Assembly (NCBI GenBank): GCA_021846065.1
Contig: JAJZCP010000045.1
Coordinates: 1-8,987 of the forward strand
Length of the DNA: 8,987 nucleotides
Direction: 5' to 3'
From: Acidobacteriota bacterium
GTDB taxonomy: Bacteria > Acidobacteriota > Terriglobia > Terriglobales > Acidobacteriaceae
The notes below the pieces were generated by a model, which was given only the letters and a program-made list of their open reading frames with translations, was not told the DNA's origin and did not search any database. Below, in pieces: positions 1 to 6,965 of the stretch. A program made the translations under genes and the position numbers. Position 1 is the first letter of the stretch. Every line of letters begins with the position of its first letter.

Positions 1-1119
1 CTGCTGGGATTTCTGGAGAGCGATACCTCGATCGTCACACTGCAGGAAGGGAACACGCCGCTCTATGATCTGCCACGCAGTGCGCGTTCCGCCGGGTTGA
101 CGCATCTTCTGGCCAAGCATCAGGGGATGAACCCCACCGGCTCCTTCAAGGACACCGGGATGACGGCAGCGCTCTCGGTGGCGAAGCAACGCGGCTTCCG
201 CTGGGTGGCCTGCGCCTCTACCGGCAACACGTCCGCAGCCATGGCAGCCTATGCGGCGCGCGCCGGCATGCGCGCCCTGGTGCTGATCCCGGAAGGCAAG
301 GTGGCGTGGGGCAAGCTGGCGCAGTCTCTGGACTATGGAGCCGTTACCTGCCAGCTCCGGACGGATTTCGATGGCTGTGTCGCGGTGCTGGCAGAGCTGG
401 TGCGCCGTGCCCCGGTGTCTCTGCTCAATTCGGTAAATCCTTACCGGCTGGAGGGGCAGAAGACGCCCGCATTTGAAATTGCCGAGGCGATGCAATGGCA
501 GGTGCCGGATCATCTGATCGTTCCGGGTGGCAACCTGGCGAACTGCTCCGCGCTGGGTAAGGGCTTTGAGGAACTGCTGGCGTTCGGCCTCGTTGACCGG
601 CTCCCACGCATCAGCGTCATGCAGGCGGAGGGCGCGAACCCGCTCTATATCGCGATGACGCAACACGGCGGCGAGCAGATCACGCCTGTCCGTGCGGAGA
701 CCCGTGCGACCGCGATTCGCATCGGCAATCCTGCCTCCTGGCGCAAGGCGGTACGCGTCATTCGTGAAACGGGCGGCTGGTGCGAGCAGGTGAGCGAAGC
801 GGAGATCGCACTGGCCAAGGCGGAGATCGGCGCGGATGGCATTGGCTGCGAGCCGGCATCTGCGGTGACGCTGGCGGGCTTGAAGAAGATGACGGCGCGG
901 GGTCTGATCGCAGCCCACGAAAGTGTGGTGCTGGTGCTGACGGGCAATACGCTGAAAGATCCCGAGTACACCATTGACTTCCATCGCGGCGCGCTGCTGC
1001 GGCCGGAGGAGATGCCTGCACACGCCACGGCGCTGCGGCAGATGGCGCGGGCTCCGCAGGTGCTGGACCCCGACATGGGAGCCGTACTGCGCGCGCTCGA
1101 ACACGAGGATAGGCTATGA
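1..1119 (+). CDS. thrC: Threonine synthase, 5' truncated by window edge
   Basis: Converts O-phosphohomoserine to threonine and phosphate using pyridoxal phosphate (PLP), in the cytoplasm; it is the last step of threonine synthesis. The frame is open from base 1, so the gene begins upstream of the window and 372 residues are visible. Near the start is LQEGNTPL (visible residues 14-21), the usual entry to the fold-type II PLP domain. NPTGSFKDTGM follows, with the PLP-binding lysine at visible residue 50. CASTGNTSAAMAAYAARAG and VPGGNLANCSALGKGF are the phosphate-gripping loops of the family, and VLTGNTLKDPEYTIDF marks the C-terminal end. The size fits the shorter, plant/Bacillus-like class; perhaps 30-60 N-terminal residues are missing. 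An internal TTG at 97 is not a credible start because conserved sequence precedes it. The stop codon overlaps the thrB start (ATGA), so the two genes are very likely co-translated. Confidence is high. Confidence 0.95.
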   Translation: MLGFLESDTSIVTLQEGNTPLYDLPRSARSAGLTHLLAKHQGMNPTGSFKDTGMTAALSVAKQRGFRWVACASTGNTSAAMAAYAARAGMRALVLIPEGKVAWGKLAQSLDYGAVTCQLRTDFDGCVAVLAELVRRAPVSLLNSVNPYRLEGQKTPAFEIAEAMQWQVPDHLIVPGGNLANCSALGKGFEELLAFGLVDRLPRISVMQAEGANPLYIAMTQHGGEQITPVRAETRATAIRIGNPASWRKAVRVIRETGGWCEQVSEAEIALAKAEIGADGIGCEPASAVTLAGLKKMTARGLIAAHESVVLVLTGNTLKDPEYTIDFHRGALLRPEEMPAHATALRQMARAPQVLDPDMGAVLRALEHEDRL

Positions 1120-2102
1120 ACAGCGCAGCGATGGTTCAGATGCGGCTGCCGGCAACCTCGGCGAACCTTGGCTCCGCGTTTGACGTGGCTGCTGTAGCGC
1201 TGGACATACACCTTGAAGTGACGGCGCAGCCTGCTGAGCAATTTTCTATCCACGCCATCGGCCGCGACGCCGCCGCGTGCAGCCGGCCGGAGAGCAATCT
1301 GATTCTGGCCACATATCGCCGCGCATTAAATGAGGCTGGGATTCCCGCGGCGCCGGTCGCACTTCGTGTTCACAATCAGATTCCGCTTGGGATGGGCTGC
1401 GGATCCTCTGCGGCTGCGCGTCTGGCCGGGCTTATCCTGGCGCAGTCACTGGGCGGTCTCTCCCTTTCCAGCCAACAGTTGCTGGCGCACGCGGCCGCCC
1501 TGGAGGGCCATCCGGACAACGTCGCCGCCTGCTGGCATGGCGGACTTGCCGTCTCCGCCGTTGGACGCGCCGGTGAGCAGGCGGCCGGACTTCTGCCGAT
1601 TGCCACGGCTCGGGTGCCGGTGCCCCGCGAATGGTGTGCTGCCCTCCTGCTGCCGCGCCATCCGGTTCTGACCGAGGCCTCGCGCGTTGTGCTCCCCCAG
1701 TCGTATGAACGGGCCCATGTTGTGGATGGCCTGCAGCGCTGCGGTCTGATGGTCGCCGCCTTCGCCAGCGGGGACGGACAACTGCTGCGCGATGCGATGG
1801 ATGACCGCCTGCACCAGCCCTACCGGCGCGGTCTGTGCCCGCTGCTGGATCATGCAGACGCGCTCAGCCGGGTGCCGGGGGTGCTTGGCGTTGCGCTCAG
1901 CGGCGCCGGGCCGGCACTGCTGCTGGTTCTGGACAACCCGGCGCGCCGCGCCAGGCTGGAGGCGCACGTTCCTCAGATACTGGATGCTGCGGCCATCGAG
2001 ATGATGTTTTGCGATTTTGACCGGCGCGGCACGCAAGTGCATGGGGGCGGCCCTGCGAAGGAAACAGCTCCTTCGGAGCAGTCCGCCGTGCTGGACCGGT
2101 AA
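1116..2102 (+). CDS. thrB: Homoserine kinase (GHMP kinase family)
   Basis: Phosphorylates homoserine with ATP to give O-phosphohomoserine, the substrate of the threonine synthase encoded just upstream. It has 328 residues, close to the family's usual 300-330. GHMP landmarks appear in order: LPATSANLGSAFD (residues 11-23); the ATP loop IPLGMGCGSSAAA (89-101); EGHPDNVAACWHGGLA (130-145); DRLHQPYR (230-237), resembling the substrate-side segment; and LSGAGPALLLV (261-271), the C-terminal GHMP motif. The phosphate loop reads GMGCGSS where many family members have ARGLGSS. The glycines and serines are kept, so activity is expected. The last 20 or so residues are polar and probably disordered. The start ATG at 1116 overlaps the thrC stop, with GAGG at 1105-1108 seven bases upstream; an ATG at 1131 is possible but less well placed. 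Confidence 0.95.
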   Translation: MNSAAMVQMRLPATSANLGSAFDVAAVALDIHLEVTAQPAEQFSIHAIGRDAAACSRPESNLILATYRRALNEAGIPAAPVALRVHNQIPLGMGCGSSAAARLAGLILAQSLGGLSLSSQQLLAHAAALEGHPDNVAACWHGGLAVSAVGRAGEQAAGLLPIATARVPVPREWCAALLLPRHPVLTEASRVVLPQSYERAHVVDGLQRCGLMVAAFASGDGQLLRDAMDDRLHQPYRRGLCPLLDHADALSRVPGVLGVALSGAGPALLLVLDNPARRARLEAHVPQILDAAAIEMMFCDFDRRGTQVHGGGPAKETAPSEQSAVLDR

Positions 2103-2128
2103 CCGCTCAAGGTGTTACTCAAGTTCTA

Positions 2129-2175
2129 TTTACAAGGAACTGTTCCATCGCTAACTTCTTTGCAAGGGGCAGTTC
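2129..2175. repeat. Imperfect 17-bp direct repeat with internal palindrome
   Basis: Two copies, at 2129-2145 and 2159-2175, share 13 of 17 bases with starts 30 bp apart. The common pattern is TTTRCAAGGRRCWGTTC. The first copy contains a perfect 11-bp inverted repeat, GGAACTGTTCC, at 2136-2146. The pair lies just after the thrB stop and before the predicted terminator. It could be an operator-like site or chance; no function is assigned. Confidence 0.35.
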
Positions 2176-2193
2176 TGGGGGAGGGCTGCTCTC

Positions 2194-2229
2194 GCGCCCG
2201 TTGATCTCTTACGAGGTCCGGGCGCTTTT
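2194..2229 (+). terminator. Intrinsic terminator downstream of thrC-thrB
   Basis: The outer stem GCGCCCG (2194-2200) pairs with CGGGCGC (2219-2225). After a TT bulge, the inner stem GATCTC (2203-2208) pairs with GAGGTC (2213-2218, one G-U pair) around a TTAC loop. The hairpin is followed at once by TTTT and then a pyrimidine-rich stretch. This 13-bp GC-rich hairpin with a T run, 92 bp after the thrB stop, fits a Rho-independent terminator on the + strand. It would separate the threonine operon from the thioredoxin gene. Confidence 0.75.
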
Positions 2230-2268
2230 CCTTTCTGGCAACAAATACCCTACCGGCTGACCAATCGC

Positions 2269-2298
2269 TGGATGCGACCGATCCGAATCTCCTATCAT
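2269..2298 (+). promoter_or_regulatory. Possible weak sigma-70-type promoter for thioredoxin
   Basis: TATCAT at 2293-2298 resembles a -10 box. TGGATG at 2269-2274 is a poor -35 match with an 18-bp spacer. A promoter is expected here, because a terminator lies just upstream and the thioredoxin gene starts about 50 bp downstream. The motif match alone is weak. Confidence 0.25.
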
Positions 2299-2349
2299 CC
2301 AATAACGTGCGCAGTCGGGCACGGTAGAGCATCCCCAAGGAGGGAAATG

Positions 2350-2682
2350 ATGGCAGGCAGTGCAGTACAGGAAGTGAAGGATTTGAGCTTTGACCGCGAG
2401 GTGCTGCAGGCCGCAGAACCCGTGCTGGTAGATTTCTGGGCGGCCTGGTGCGGTCCGTGCCGCGCTCTGGCGCCAGTCGTGGATCAGGTGGCCACGCAGT
2501 ACCACGGCAAGCTGAAGGTCATGAAGATGGATGTGGACAGCAACCAGGCGACGCCCATGCGCTATGGCATCCGCGGCATCCCTGCGCTGCTCCTCTTCAA
2601 GGGCGGCCAGGTTGTAGACCAGATCGTCGGCTACGTGCCGAAAGAGACGATTGATAAGTCGATTCAGAAGGTCATTGCCTAG
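2350..2682 (+). CDS. trxA: Thioredoxin
   Basis: Small cytoplasmic dithiol-disulfide oxidoreductase that keeps protein cysteines reduced and supplies electrons to enzymes such as ribonucleotide reductase; it is itself recharged by thioredoxin reductase. From the ATG at 2350 it has 110 residues, the classical thioredoxin length. The active site WAAWCGPC has its two cysteines at residues 34 and 37. An aspartate at 28 matches the buried acid of the family, and GIRGIPALLLF carries the cis-proline at residue 78. VVDQIVGYVPKETI fits the last strand and helix. Two ATGs are adjacent (2347 and 2350). The AAGGAGGG ribosome binding site at 2337-2344 sits at a better distance from the second. A longer in-frame start at 2272 would add 26 residues unlike the family and would contain the ribosome binding site, so it was rejected. 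No signal peptide is seen. Confidence 0.93.
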   Translation: MAGSAVQEVKDLSFDREVLQAAEPVLVDFWAAWCGPCRALAPVVDQVATQYHGKLKVMKMDVDSNQATPMRYGIRGIPALLLFKGGQVVDQIVGYVPKETIDKSIQKVIA

Positions 2683-2712
2683 CGATTGCGCGCGACCTGC
2701 TGATCTGCATGT

Positions 2713-2735
2713 GAGCCGCCACCCGATGGCGGCTC
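2713..2735. terminator. Hairpin between convergent genes, possible bidirectional terminator
   Basis: GAGCCGCCA (2713-2721) and TGGCGGCTC (2727-2735) form a perfect 9-bp stem around the 5-base loop CCCGA. It lies 30 bp after the thioredoxin stop and 15 bp beyond the porin stop on the other strand. No clear T run follows on either strand. It may end transcription from both sides or protect 3' ends, but it is not a textbook intrinsic terminator. Confidence 0.45.
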
Positions 2736-2750
2736 CTGCTGTCTGTGGGC

Positions 2751-4235
2751 TTAAAAGTCGAGGTGAACGCGCGCGCCTTCCACATCCACCGGGCCGCGGT
2801 CCTGGTTATACCCGGGGTGTTCAATGAACGTGTTGCCGAGCGCTCCATAGAGCCCTCGCCAGATGTGCACGTTGTAGTAGGCCTCCAGGTCGTCTTCGCG
2901 GGCATAGTTCAGCCGGCCGTCGCCCAATAGAAATCCCAGGCCGCCAAGCTTCAAATAATTTTGATGGTCTTTTTTAATCGCGTTTGTCGCAAACGCGACG
3001 CCTACCTTGTCGAGCTTTCGTCGCCACGACGTGCCGGAATAGTCTCCGCCAACGAGAAATGTCTGATCGTCCTCTGTGTAGGCGAAGGATTCGTGCTGGC
3101 CTTCATTCCAGCCAAATCGGCCGGCCAGCCGTAGATCGCGAGTTACATCCTGCTCGAAGTTGAAATCTACGCCATACTTCAACGCACCAAAATGCTCGAC
3201 GGATGTGATCTCCGGAGTTGGCGTGATGCCTTCCAGGTAATGAATGACTGCTTCGCGGTATAAGCCCATGTGCGCGTAGTTGCCGTAGGCCAGCATGCGA
3301 ACCACGCCATCTTTGCCCGGCAGCAAACCCTTGCGCAGCTCAAACTCCATGTTCTCGCCACGCGCGCGGCGCAACGCCCAGTCGAGCGTGATGCCGTTGG
3401 CGACGGTGGGCATCAGCGCGATGACATAGCGCACAGCCCAGGCACGATCCTGATATTCAAGGTCCACTCCGTAGGTGTATCCGCGCGTATCCGCGGCGTA
3501 GTCCCACGCGCCGTTGTTGTCGATCGTCCAGTTGGTGAACTGCTGGTGGCTGTCGCTCAGCACGGGGTTAATGTCCAGCATGTCCGGCAGGCCAAACTTA
3601 CCCGCGCGGATCTCAAACCGCCGGGCCGGCACCTCTGTCGCCAGCGCCAGCGGGCCGCGCGCCTGCGGTACCATCGCATCGGTCAGGCCGATGGTCTGGT
3701 GAATCTCGATGTGGGAGACATAGGGCGTCAGACCGAGGTTTGGATTGCGCACAACATCCAGATTGGTAAAACCGGCAAGCCCCAGCGCCTGACTCAGACC
3801 GCGGCCGCCGGCACTCTCTTCGTCGTAGAAGACCTCAGTCTCATAGCGCGGGTTCGGATTCACTTCAAAGCCCGTCATCACCGTGCCTACCACGGAGGCC
3901 TTGTACTGGAAGGGAGCGGTAAAGCTGTTCGGACCCTGGTAGGGAGAATGAAAATTTCCGTGCATCTGGTAGATGGTGTTTTCCTGCCCGCTTAGCCACC
4001 ACCGCGTATTGTCTGGATGCGGAAAGAAGGTAAGCCGCGTATCGGTCAGCGGCTGCAGCTTGTCCGCGGGTGCTTCCGCAGTTGAGCCGCCGCGCGTCTG
4101 TAGATCGGCTTCGGACCAGTAGTCTTCCAAAACATATCGAGTTGCAAAGCTACATGGCGCGGGAGCCGCTGCCAGAAAATGGGGCGTCCCCGGGCCGGTC
4201 AGCACCGGGCTGAGAGACGCAAGCGCGCACGCCAC
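2751..4235 (-). CDS. OprB-type carbohydrate porin, 5' end uncertain
   Basis: Predicted outer-membrane beta-barrel for diffusion of sugars. The 494 residues are rich in alternating aromatic and polar stretches and end in VHLDF; a terminal phenylalanine is typical of proteins inserted by the Bam machinery. Recognisable segments are FEIRAGKFGLPDMLDINP (207-224), QFTNWTIDNNGAWDYAADTRG (232-252) and MPTVANGITLDWALRRARGEN (275-295), which resemble carbohydrate-selective porins. The start is unclear. The frame is open back to 4289 but has no ATG. GTG at 4235 is the first conventional start, yet it lacks a ribosome binding site and gives an N-terminus with no basic residues. Upstream in the same frame are codons for RPPVRGREWH and LPVCCLQLVACALASLSPVL, which look like the n- and h-regions of a signal peptide. 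Removing one base from the CCCC run at 4273-4276 would join this to the ATG at 4293. The gene follows the transporter gene on the same strand. The family call is fairly firm; the substrate is unknown. Confidence 0.75.
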   Translation of the reverse strand: MACALASLSPVLTGPGTPHFLAAAPAPCSFATRYVLEDYWSEADLQTRGGSTAEAPADKLQPLTDTRLTFFPHPDNTRWWLSGQENTIYQMHGNFHSPYQGPNSFTAPFQYKASVVGTVMTGFEVNPNPRYETEVFYDEESAGGRGLSQALGLAGFTNLDVVRNPNLGLTPYVSHIEIHQTIGLTDAMVPQARGPLALATEVPARRFEIRAGKFGLPDMLDINPVLSDSHQQFTNWTIDNNGAWDYAADTRGYTYGVDLEYQDRAWAVRYVIALMPTVANGITLDWALRRARGENMEFELRKGLLPGKDGVVRMLAYGNYAHMGLYREAVIHYLEGITPTPEITSVEHFGALKYGVDFNFEQDVTRDLRLAGRFGWNEGQHESFAYTEDDQTFLVGGDYSGTSWRRKLDKVGVAFATNAIKKDHQNYLKLGGLGFLLGDGRLNYAREDDLEAYYNVHIWRGLYGALGNTFIEHPGYNQDRGPVDVEGARVHLDF

Positions 4236-4371
4236 GAGTTGTAGGCAGCAAACCGGCAGATGCCACTCCCGACCCCGGACGGGCGGTCGTCATTATCGCG
4301 ATAGAAGCTGGAGGCTCCACCCTTTGATTCTGCCTGTTCATCCGGAACGCCGCAATCGGCGCGTGCATAAT
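4236..4371 (-). other. Transporter-porin junction with displaced porin leader
   Basis: On the - strand the transporter stop TAA (4374-4372) is followed three bases later by an ATG at 4368, and in the same frame by ATGs at 4341 and 4293. That frame runs on to 4150, overlapping the porin, and encodes 72 residues resembling no family I recognise. The porin frame is different; it opens at 4289, just after a TGA that overlaps the ATG at 4293. The likeliest reading is that this stretch holds the original porin start and signal sequence, put out of frame by one base, rather than a separate small gene. No promoter or terminator was seen here. Confidence 0.4.
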
Positions 4372-6243
4372 TTACTGCTTCTTCAAGTGCCAGGGGATAT
4401 CGACCACCGAGATGCGGTCGTTATCCTGCAGCAGCAGCCGCGTTTTGAGAATCGCCGCGCGCTGGGTGTGCAGAAAATAGTAGTACCAGTGCGTCTCCAG
4501 CAATTGCGGAACGATGACGACCACGCGGTGGTGCGGATGGTCGTTCGCAAGCTTCACAACATAGTCCACAATCGGTCGAACCACGAAACGGTAGGGAGAC
4601 TTCAGCGTCACCAGCTGGGCGACGGGCAGGCCCGCCTGTTTCGCCGGAGCTTCCACATACTGGTTCCAGTGGTCGCGCAACTCGTCTTTCGTGGTCTCTT
4701 CCAGCACCTGCAGCGCCCGGATATCTTTTGCAAAACTCATGGCGAAACACAGGGCGTCTTTACTGATGCGCGTCCATCCGGTCAGCGGGATGACGGCAAT
4801 CGCATCCATCTGTCCGGCGGTATCGAGTGGAGTCGTTGTAACGATCTCCCGGTGAACCGTCGCGTAGTGGCGGTGGATGGCGTACATGGCCGCCAGCAGC
4901 GTGGGAATGGCCACAACGGTAATCCAGGCGCCCTCGGTAAACTTGGCGACGATCACGACCAGAACCGTCAGGCCAGTGGCCGTGCCGCCGATCAGATTGA
5001 TCCAGAGCTTGGGTAGTCTTCGGGGATCGTCCGATCGCTTCCAATGCGCCACCATACCGGCCTGCGACATGGTGAAGGCGAGGAATGCGCCCACGGCAAA
5101 CAAGGGAATCAGCCGGTCCGTGACGCCATCGAAAACCGTCAGAAGGATGGCGGTCAGCACGGTCAGCAGTACGATGGCTTCGGTGTAGACCAGACGGCGC
5201 CCGCGGTTGGTGAGCGACGTGGGAAGGTATCCATCTTCGGCGATGAAGTGGCACACGCGCGGGAAGTCAGCGAATGCTGTATTTGCGGAAAACGTCAGGA
5301 CCATCAGGATGGAGGCGATGGCAGCGTAATAAAACCAGTTGCGTCCAACGACGGCCTGCAGCAGCAGTGAGAGCAGGCTCTGATAATGCGGTGAGCTCGG
5401 GTCGATCGCGGTGATCTGATACACCTTTACCAAATAGCCGACGCCGACCAGCATGATGGCTAGTGCCGCAATAATGATCCCCAGTGTGAGCCGCGCGTTC
5501 TTGACGCGATCGTCGCGGAAGGATTGCACGCCGTTACTGACAGCCTCCACGCCGGTCAGTGCGGTGCAACCCCCGGCAAACGACCGCAGCAGAATCCAGG
5601 CCGTCACGCCGGTCAGCGCTTGCGGCGCCAGCGGGGGCGCGATTACTGCGTGCGGATGTCCTCCGCTCGCGAGTGTCCGGAAGATTCCCATGACCAGTGC
5701 AATGCCCATGCAGCCCAGGAAAAAATATGTGGGCGCAAGAAAGATGGCGCCATTCTCGCGCACCCCTCGCAGGTTTGTGACGCTCAGCAGCAGAAGCGCC
5801 ACCAGGCAAAGCCCCAGCATGTGGGGATGCAGCCGGGGGAAGGCTGAGACCAGCGCGCCGATGCCGGCCGAGATTCCGACCGCTGCATCCAGCGTGTAGT
5901 CGATCAGCAGCGCGGCCCCGGCCAGCAGGCCCGGAAAAACTCCCAGGTTGTGCCGGGCAACGGTGTAGGAGCCGCCGCCGTTGGGATACGCCGCCAGCGT
6001 CTGCCGATAGGAGAGAAAAACCAGAACCAGCAGCAGGATGATGACGCCCGTGATCGGCAGTACATACTGCGCACCGGCCACGCCCAGCGGAATCAGCAGC
6101 GTAAGGGCAGCCTCGGGTCCGTACGCCGCGGAGGCGAGCGCATCCAGCCCGAACACTGAGACGCCTTTAACCGCGCCGATCTGTTCCGTGTCGCCTTCAG
6201 AGGTCGCCAGCGGCCGGCCGAAGAGAATGTTGATGATATCCAT
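4372..6243 (-). CDS. KUP/KimA-type APC potassium transporter
   Basis: Inner-membrane secondary transporter of the APC superfamily, most like the proton-coupled K+ importer KimA (YdaO) of Bacillus. It has 623 residues. About 12 hydrophobic segments lie between residues 25 and 455, followed by a soluble C-terminal part of about 165 residues that resembles the cytosolic domain of KimA. SVFGLDALASAAYGPEAAL (29-47) places Asp34 and Tyr41, and LLIDYTLDAAVG (112-123) places Asp115 and Tyr116. These match in spacing the ion-site residues I recall for KimA (D36, Y43, D117, Y118). FAGGCTALTGVEAVSNG (222-238) is the conserved helix 6 segment. At LIPLFAVG (378-385) a phenylalanine stands where I recall a tyrosine in KimA. 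The ATG directly abuts the stop of the preceding gene (TAGATG), which favours translational coupling. Amino-acid transport remains an alternative, as many relatives are annotated only as APC permeases. Confidence 0.82.
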   Translation of the reverse strand: MDIINILFGRPLATSEGDTEQIGAVKGVSVFGLDALASAAYGPEAALTLLIPLGVAGAQYVLPITGVIILLLVLVFLSYRQTLAAYPNGGGSYTVARHNLGVFPGLLAGAALLIDYTLDAAVGISAGIGALVSAFPRLHPHMLGLCLVALLLLSVTNLRGVRENGAIFLAPTYFFLGCMGIALVMGIFRTLASGGHPHAVIAPPLAPQALTGVTAWILLRSFAGGCTALTGVEAVSNGVQSFRDDRVKNARLTLGIIIAALAIMLVGVGYLVKVYQITAIDPSSPHYQSLLSLLLQAVVGRNWFYYAAIASILMVLTFSANTAFADFPRVCHFIAEDGYLPTSLTNRGRRLVYTEAIVLLTVLTAILLTVFDGVTDRLIPLFAVGAFLAFTMSQAGMVAHWKRSDDPRRLPKLWINLIGGTATGLTVLVVIVAKFTEGAWITVVAIPTLLAAMYAIHRHYATVHREIVTTTPLDTAGQMDAIAVIPLTGWTRISKDALCFAMSFAKDIRALQVLEETTKDELRDHWNQYVEAPAKQAGLPVAQLVTLKSPYRFVVRPIVDYVVKLANDHPHHRVVVIVPQLLETHWYYYFLHTQRAAILKTRLLLQDNDRISVVDIPWHLKKQ

Positions 6244-6942
6244 CTAGAAGTGGCGCACGACGTCTTCCTCGCGTGCTGGCTTTTCGCGTTCGCGATCCAG
6301 CGACCGGGATACCAGATCCCGCGATCCCAGCCCGATAGCCAGCGTCAGCGCCAGCACGATTCCACCAAAGAGAATGCCGAAGCCAAGATCGACGATGCTG
6401 CGCGCAATCCCAAGGTGATCCAGCACCATGGCGGCTGTAAAGACCAGCACCAGCCACTTGACGCCCAGGCTCAGCAGGCGGGCGTGCTGCAGGTTCATAT
6501 TGACCGCGTTGATCAGCACACTCACCGAGAGAACCCGCGCAACGATCAGCCCAGCCAGCAGCAGAACCGCCGCCGCGACAATCTTCGACAGATAGCCCAG
6601 AACGTACGCGGAGACGCCGATCGCCGACGCGGCGTCGAACGCCGCAATGCCGACAAAAAGACCTGCCAGCACGATGATCCAGAAAACGGCGCGCGCGATC
6701 AGAATAGACGGCGTCCCCCCCGGCGTAAGCTCGGAGATATTTGTGTAGCGCCACTTCTCCGCGCGAGCATCAAAATCGACGGCCGCCAGAATCCGCCGCG
6801 CCGCCGCCGCCAGCAGCCACGCAATGCCGATTGAAACCAGCAATGCCACGATCAATGCAACCACGCCGGGCAGCATCGTCGCGATCATAAACACGGCGCG
6901 ATGCACCGACTGCTGTAATGCCTGATGGACCTGAAACCACAT
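6244..6942 (-). CDS. Small MscS-related 'conserved TM helix' membrane protein
   Basis: Integral inner-membrane protein of 232 residues with about five hydrophobic helices (roughly 23-48, 82-104, 113-140, 158-177 and 183-205). Two helices carry the pattern of the mechanosensitive-channel 'conserved TM helix' family: LPGVVALIVALLVSIGIAWL (24-43) and LSKIVAAAVLLLAGLIVARV (118-137). The last helix, GGIVLALTLAIGLGSRDLVS (193-212), is Gly/Ala-rich and resembles the pore helix region of MscS relatives. The soluble beta domain of true MscS channels is absent; the protein ends about 20 charged residues after the pore-like helix. The ATG at 6942 was chosen because GGAAGGAG (6953-6960 on the - strand) lies 10 bases upstream. 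The frame is open further up to 7206, but that extension overlaps the preceding gene and is not protein-like. The stop abuts the transporter start. Gating by tension is inferred from family resemblance only. Confidence 0.75.
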   Translation of the reverse strand: MWFQVHQALQQSVHRAVFMIATMLPGVVALIVALLVSIGIAWLLAAAARRILAAVDFDARAEKWRYTNISELTPGGTPSILIARAVFWIIVLAGLFVGIAAFDAASAIGVSAYVLGYLSKIVAAAVLLLAGLIVARVLSVSVLINAVNMNLQHARLLSLGVKWLVLVFTAAMVLDHLGIARSIVDLGFGILFGGIVLALTLAIGLGSRDLVSRSLDREREKPAREEDVVRHF

Positions 6943-6965
6943 AAGCTGCGATCTCCTTCCCTGCG

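Noticed and set aside
2126..2338. 70-residue - strand open frame in the thrB-thioredoxin spacer
   Set aside because: It runs through the predicted terminator hairpin and the direct repeat, shows no ribosome binding site, and has a low-complexity charged composition.
3270..3995. 241-residue + strand open frame opposite the porin gene
   Set aside because: It is fully antisense to the porin, has no ribosome binding site, and its composition (many Arg, His, Val, Gln) does not resemble a known fold.
4150..4368. 72-residue - strand open frame just after the transporter stop, as a separate small gene
   Set aside because: It overlaps the porin in another frame, has no family resemblance and only a weak ribosome binding site. 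A frame-displaced porin leader explains it better.
4324..5016. 230-residue + strand open frame opposite the transporter C-terminal domain
   Set aside because: It is an antisense shadow rich in Arg, Asn, His and Gln with no motif, while the - strand frame is conserved along its whole length.
4372..6243. c-di-AMP riboswitch control of the KimA-like gene, as seen for Bacillus kimA
   Set aside because: There is no leader: the start codon directly abuts the previous stop codon, leaving no room for an aptamer.
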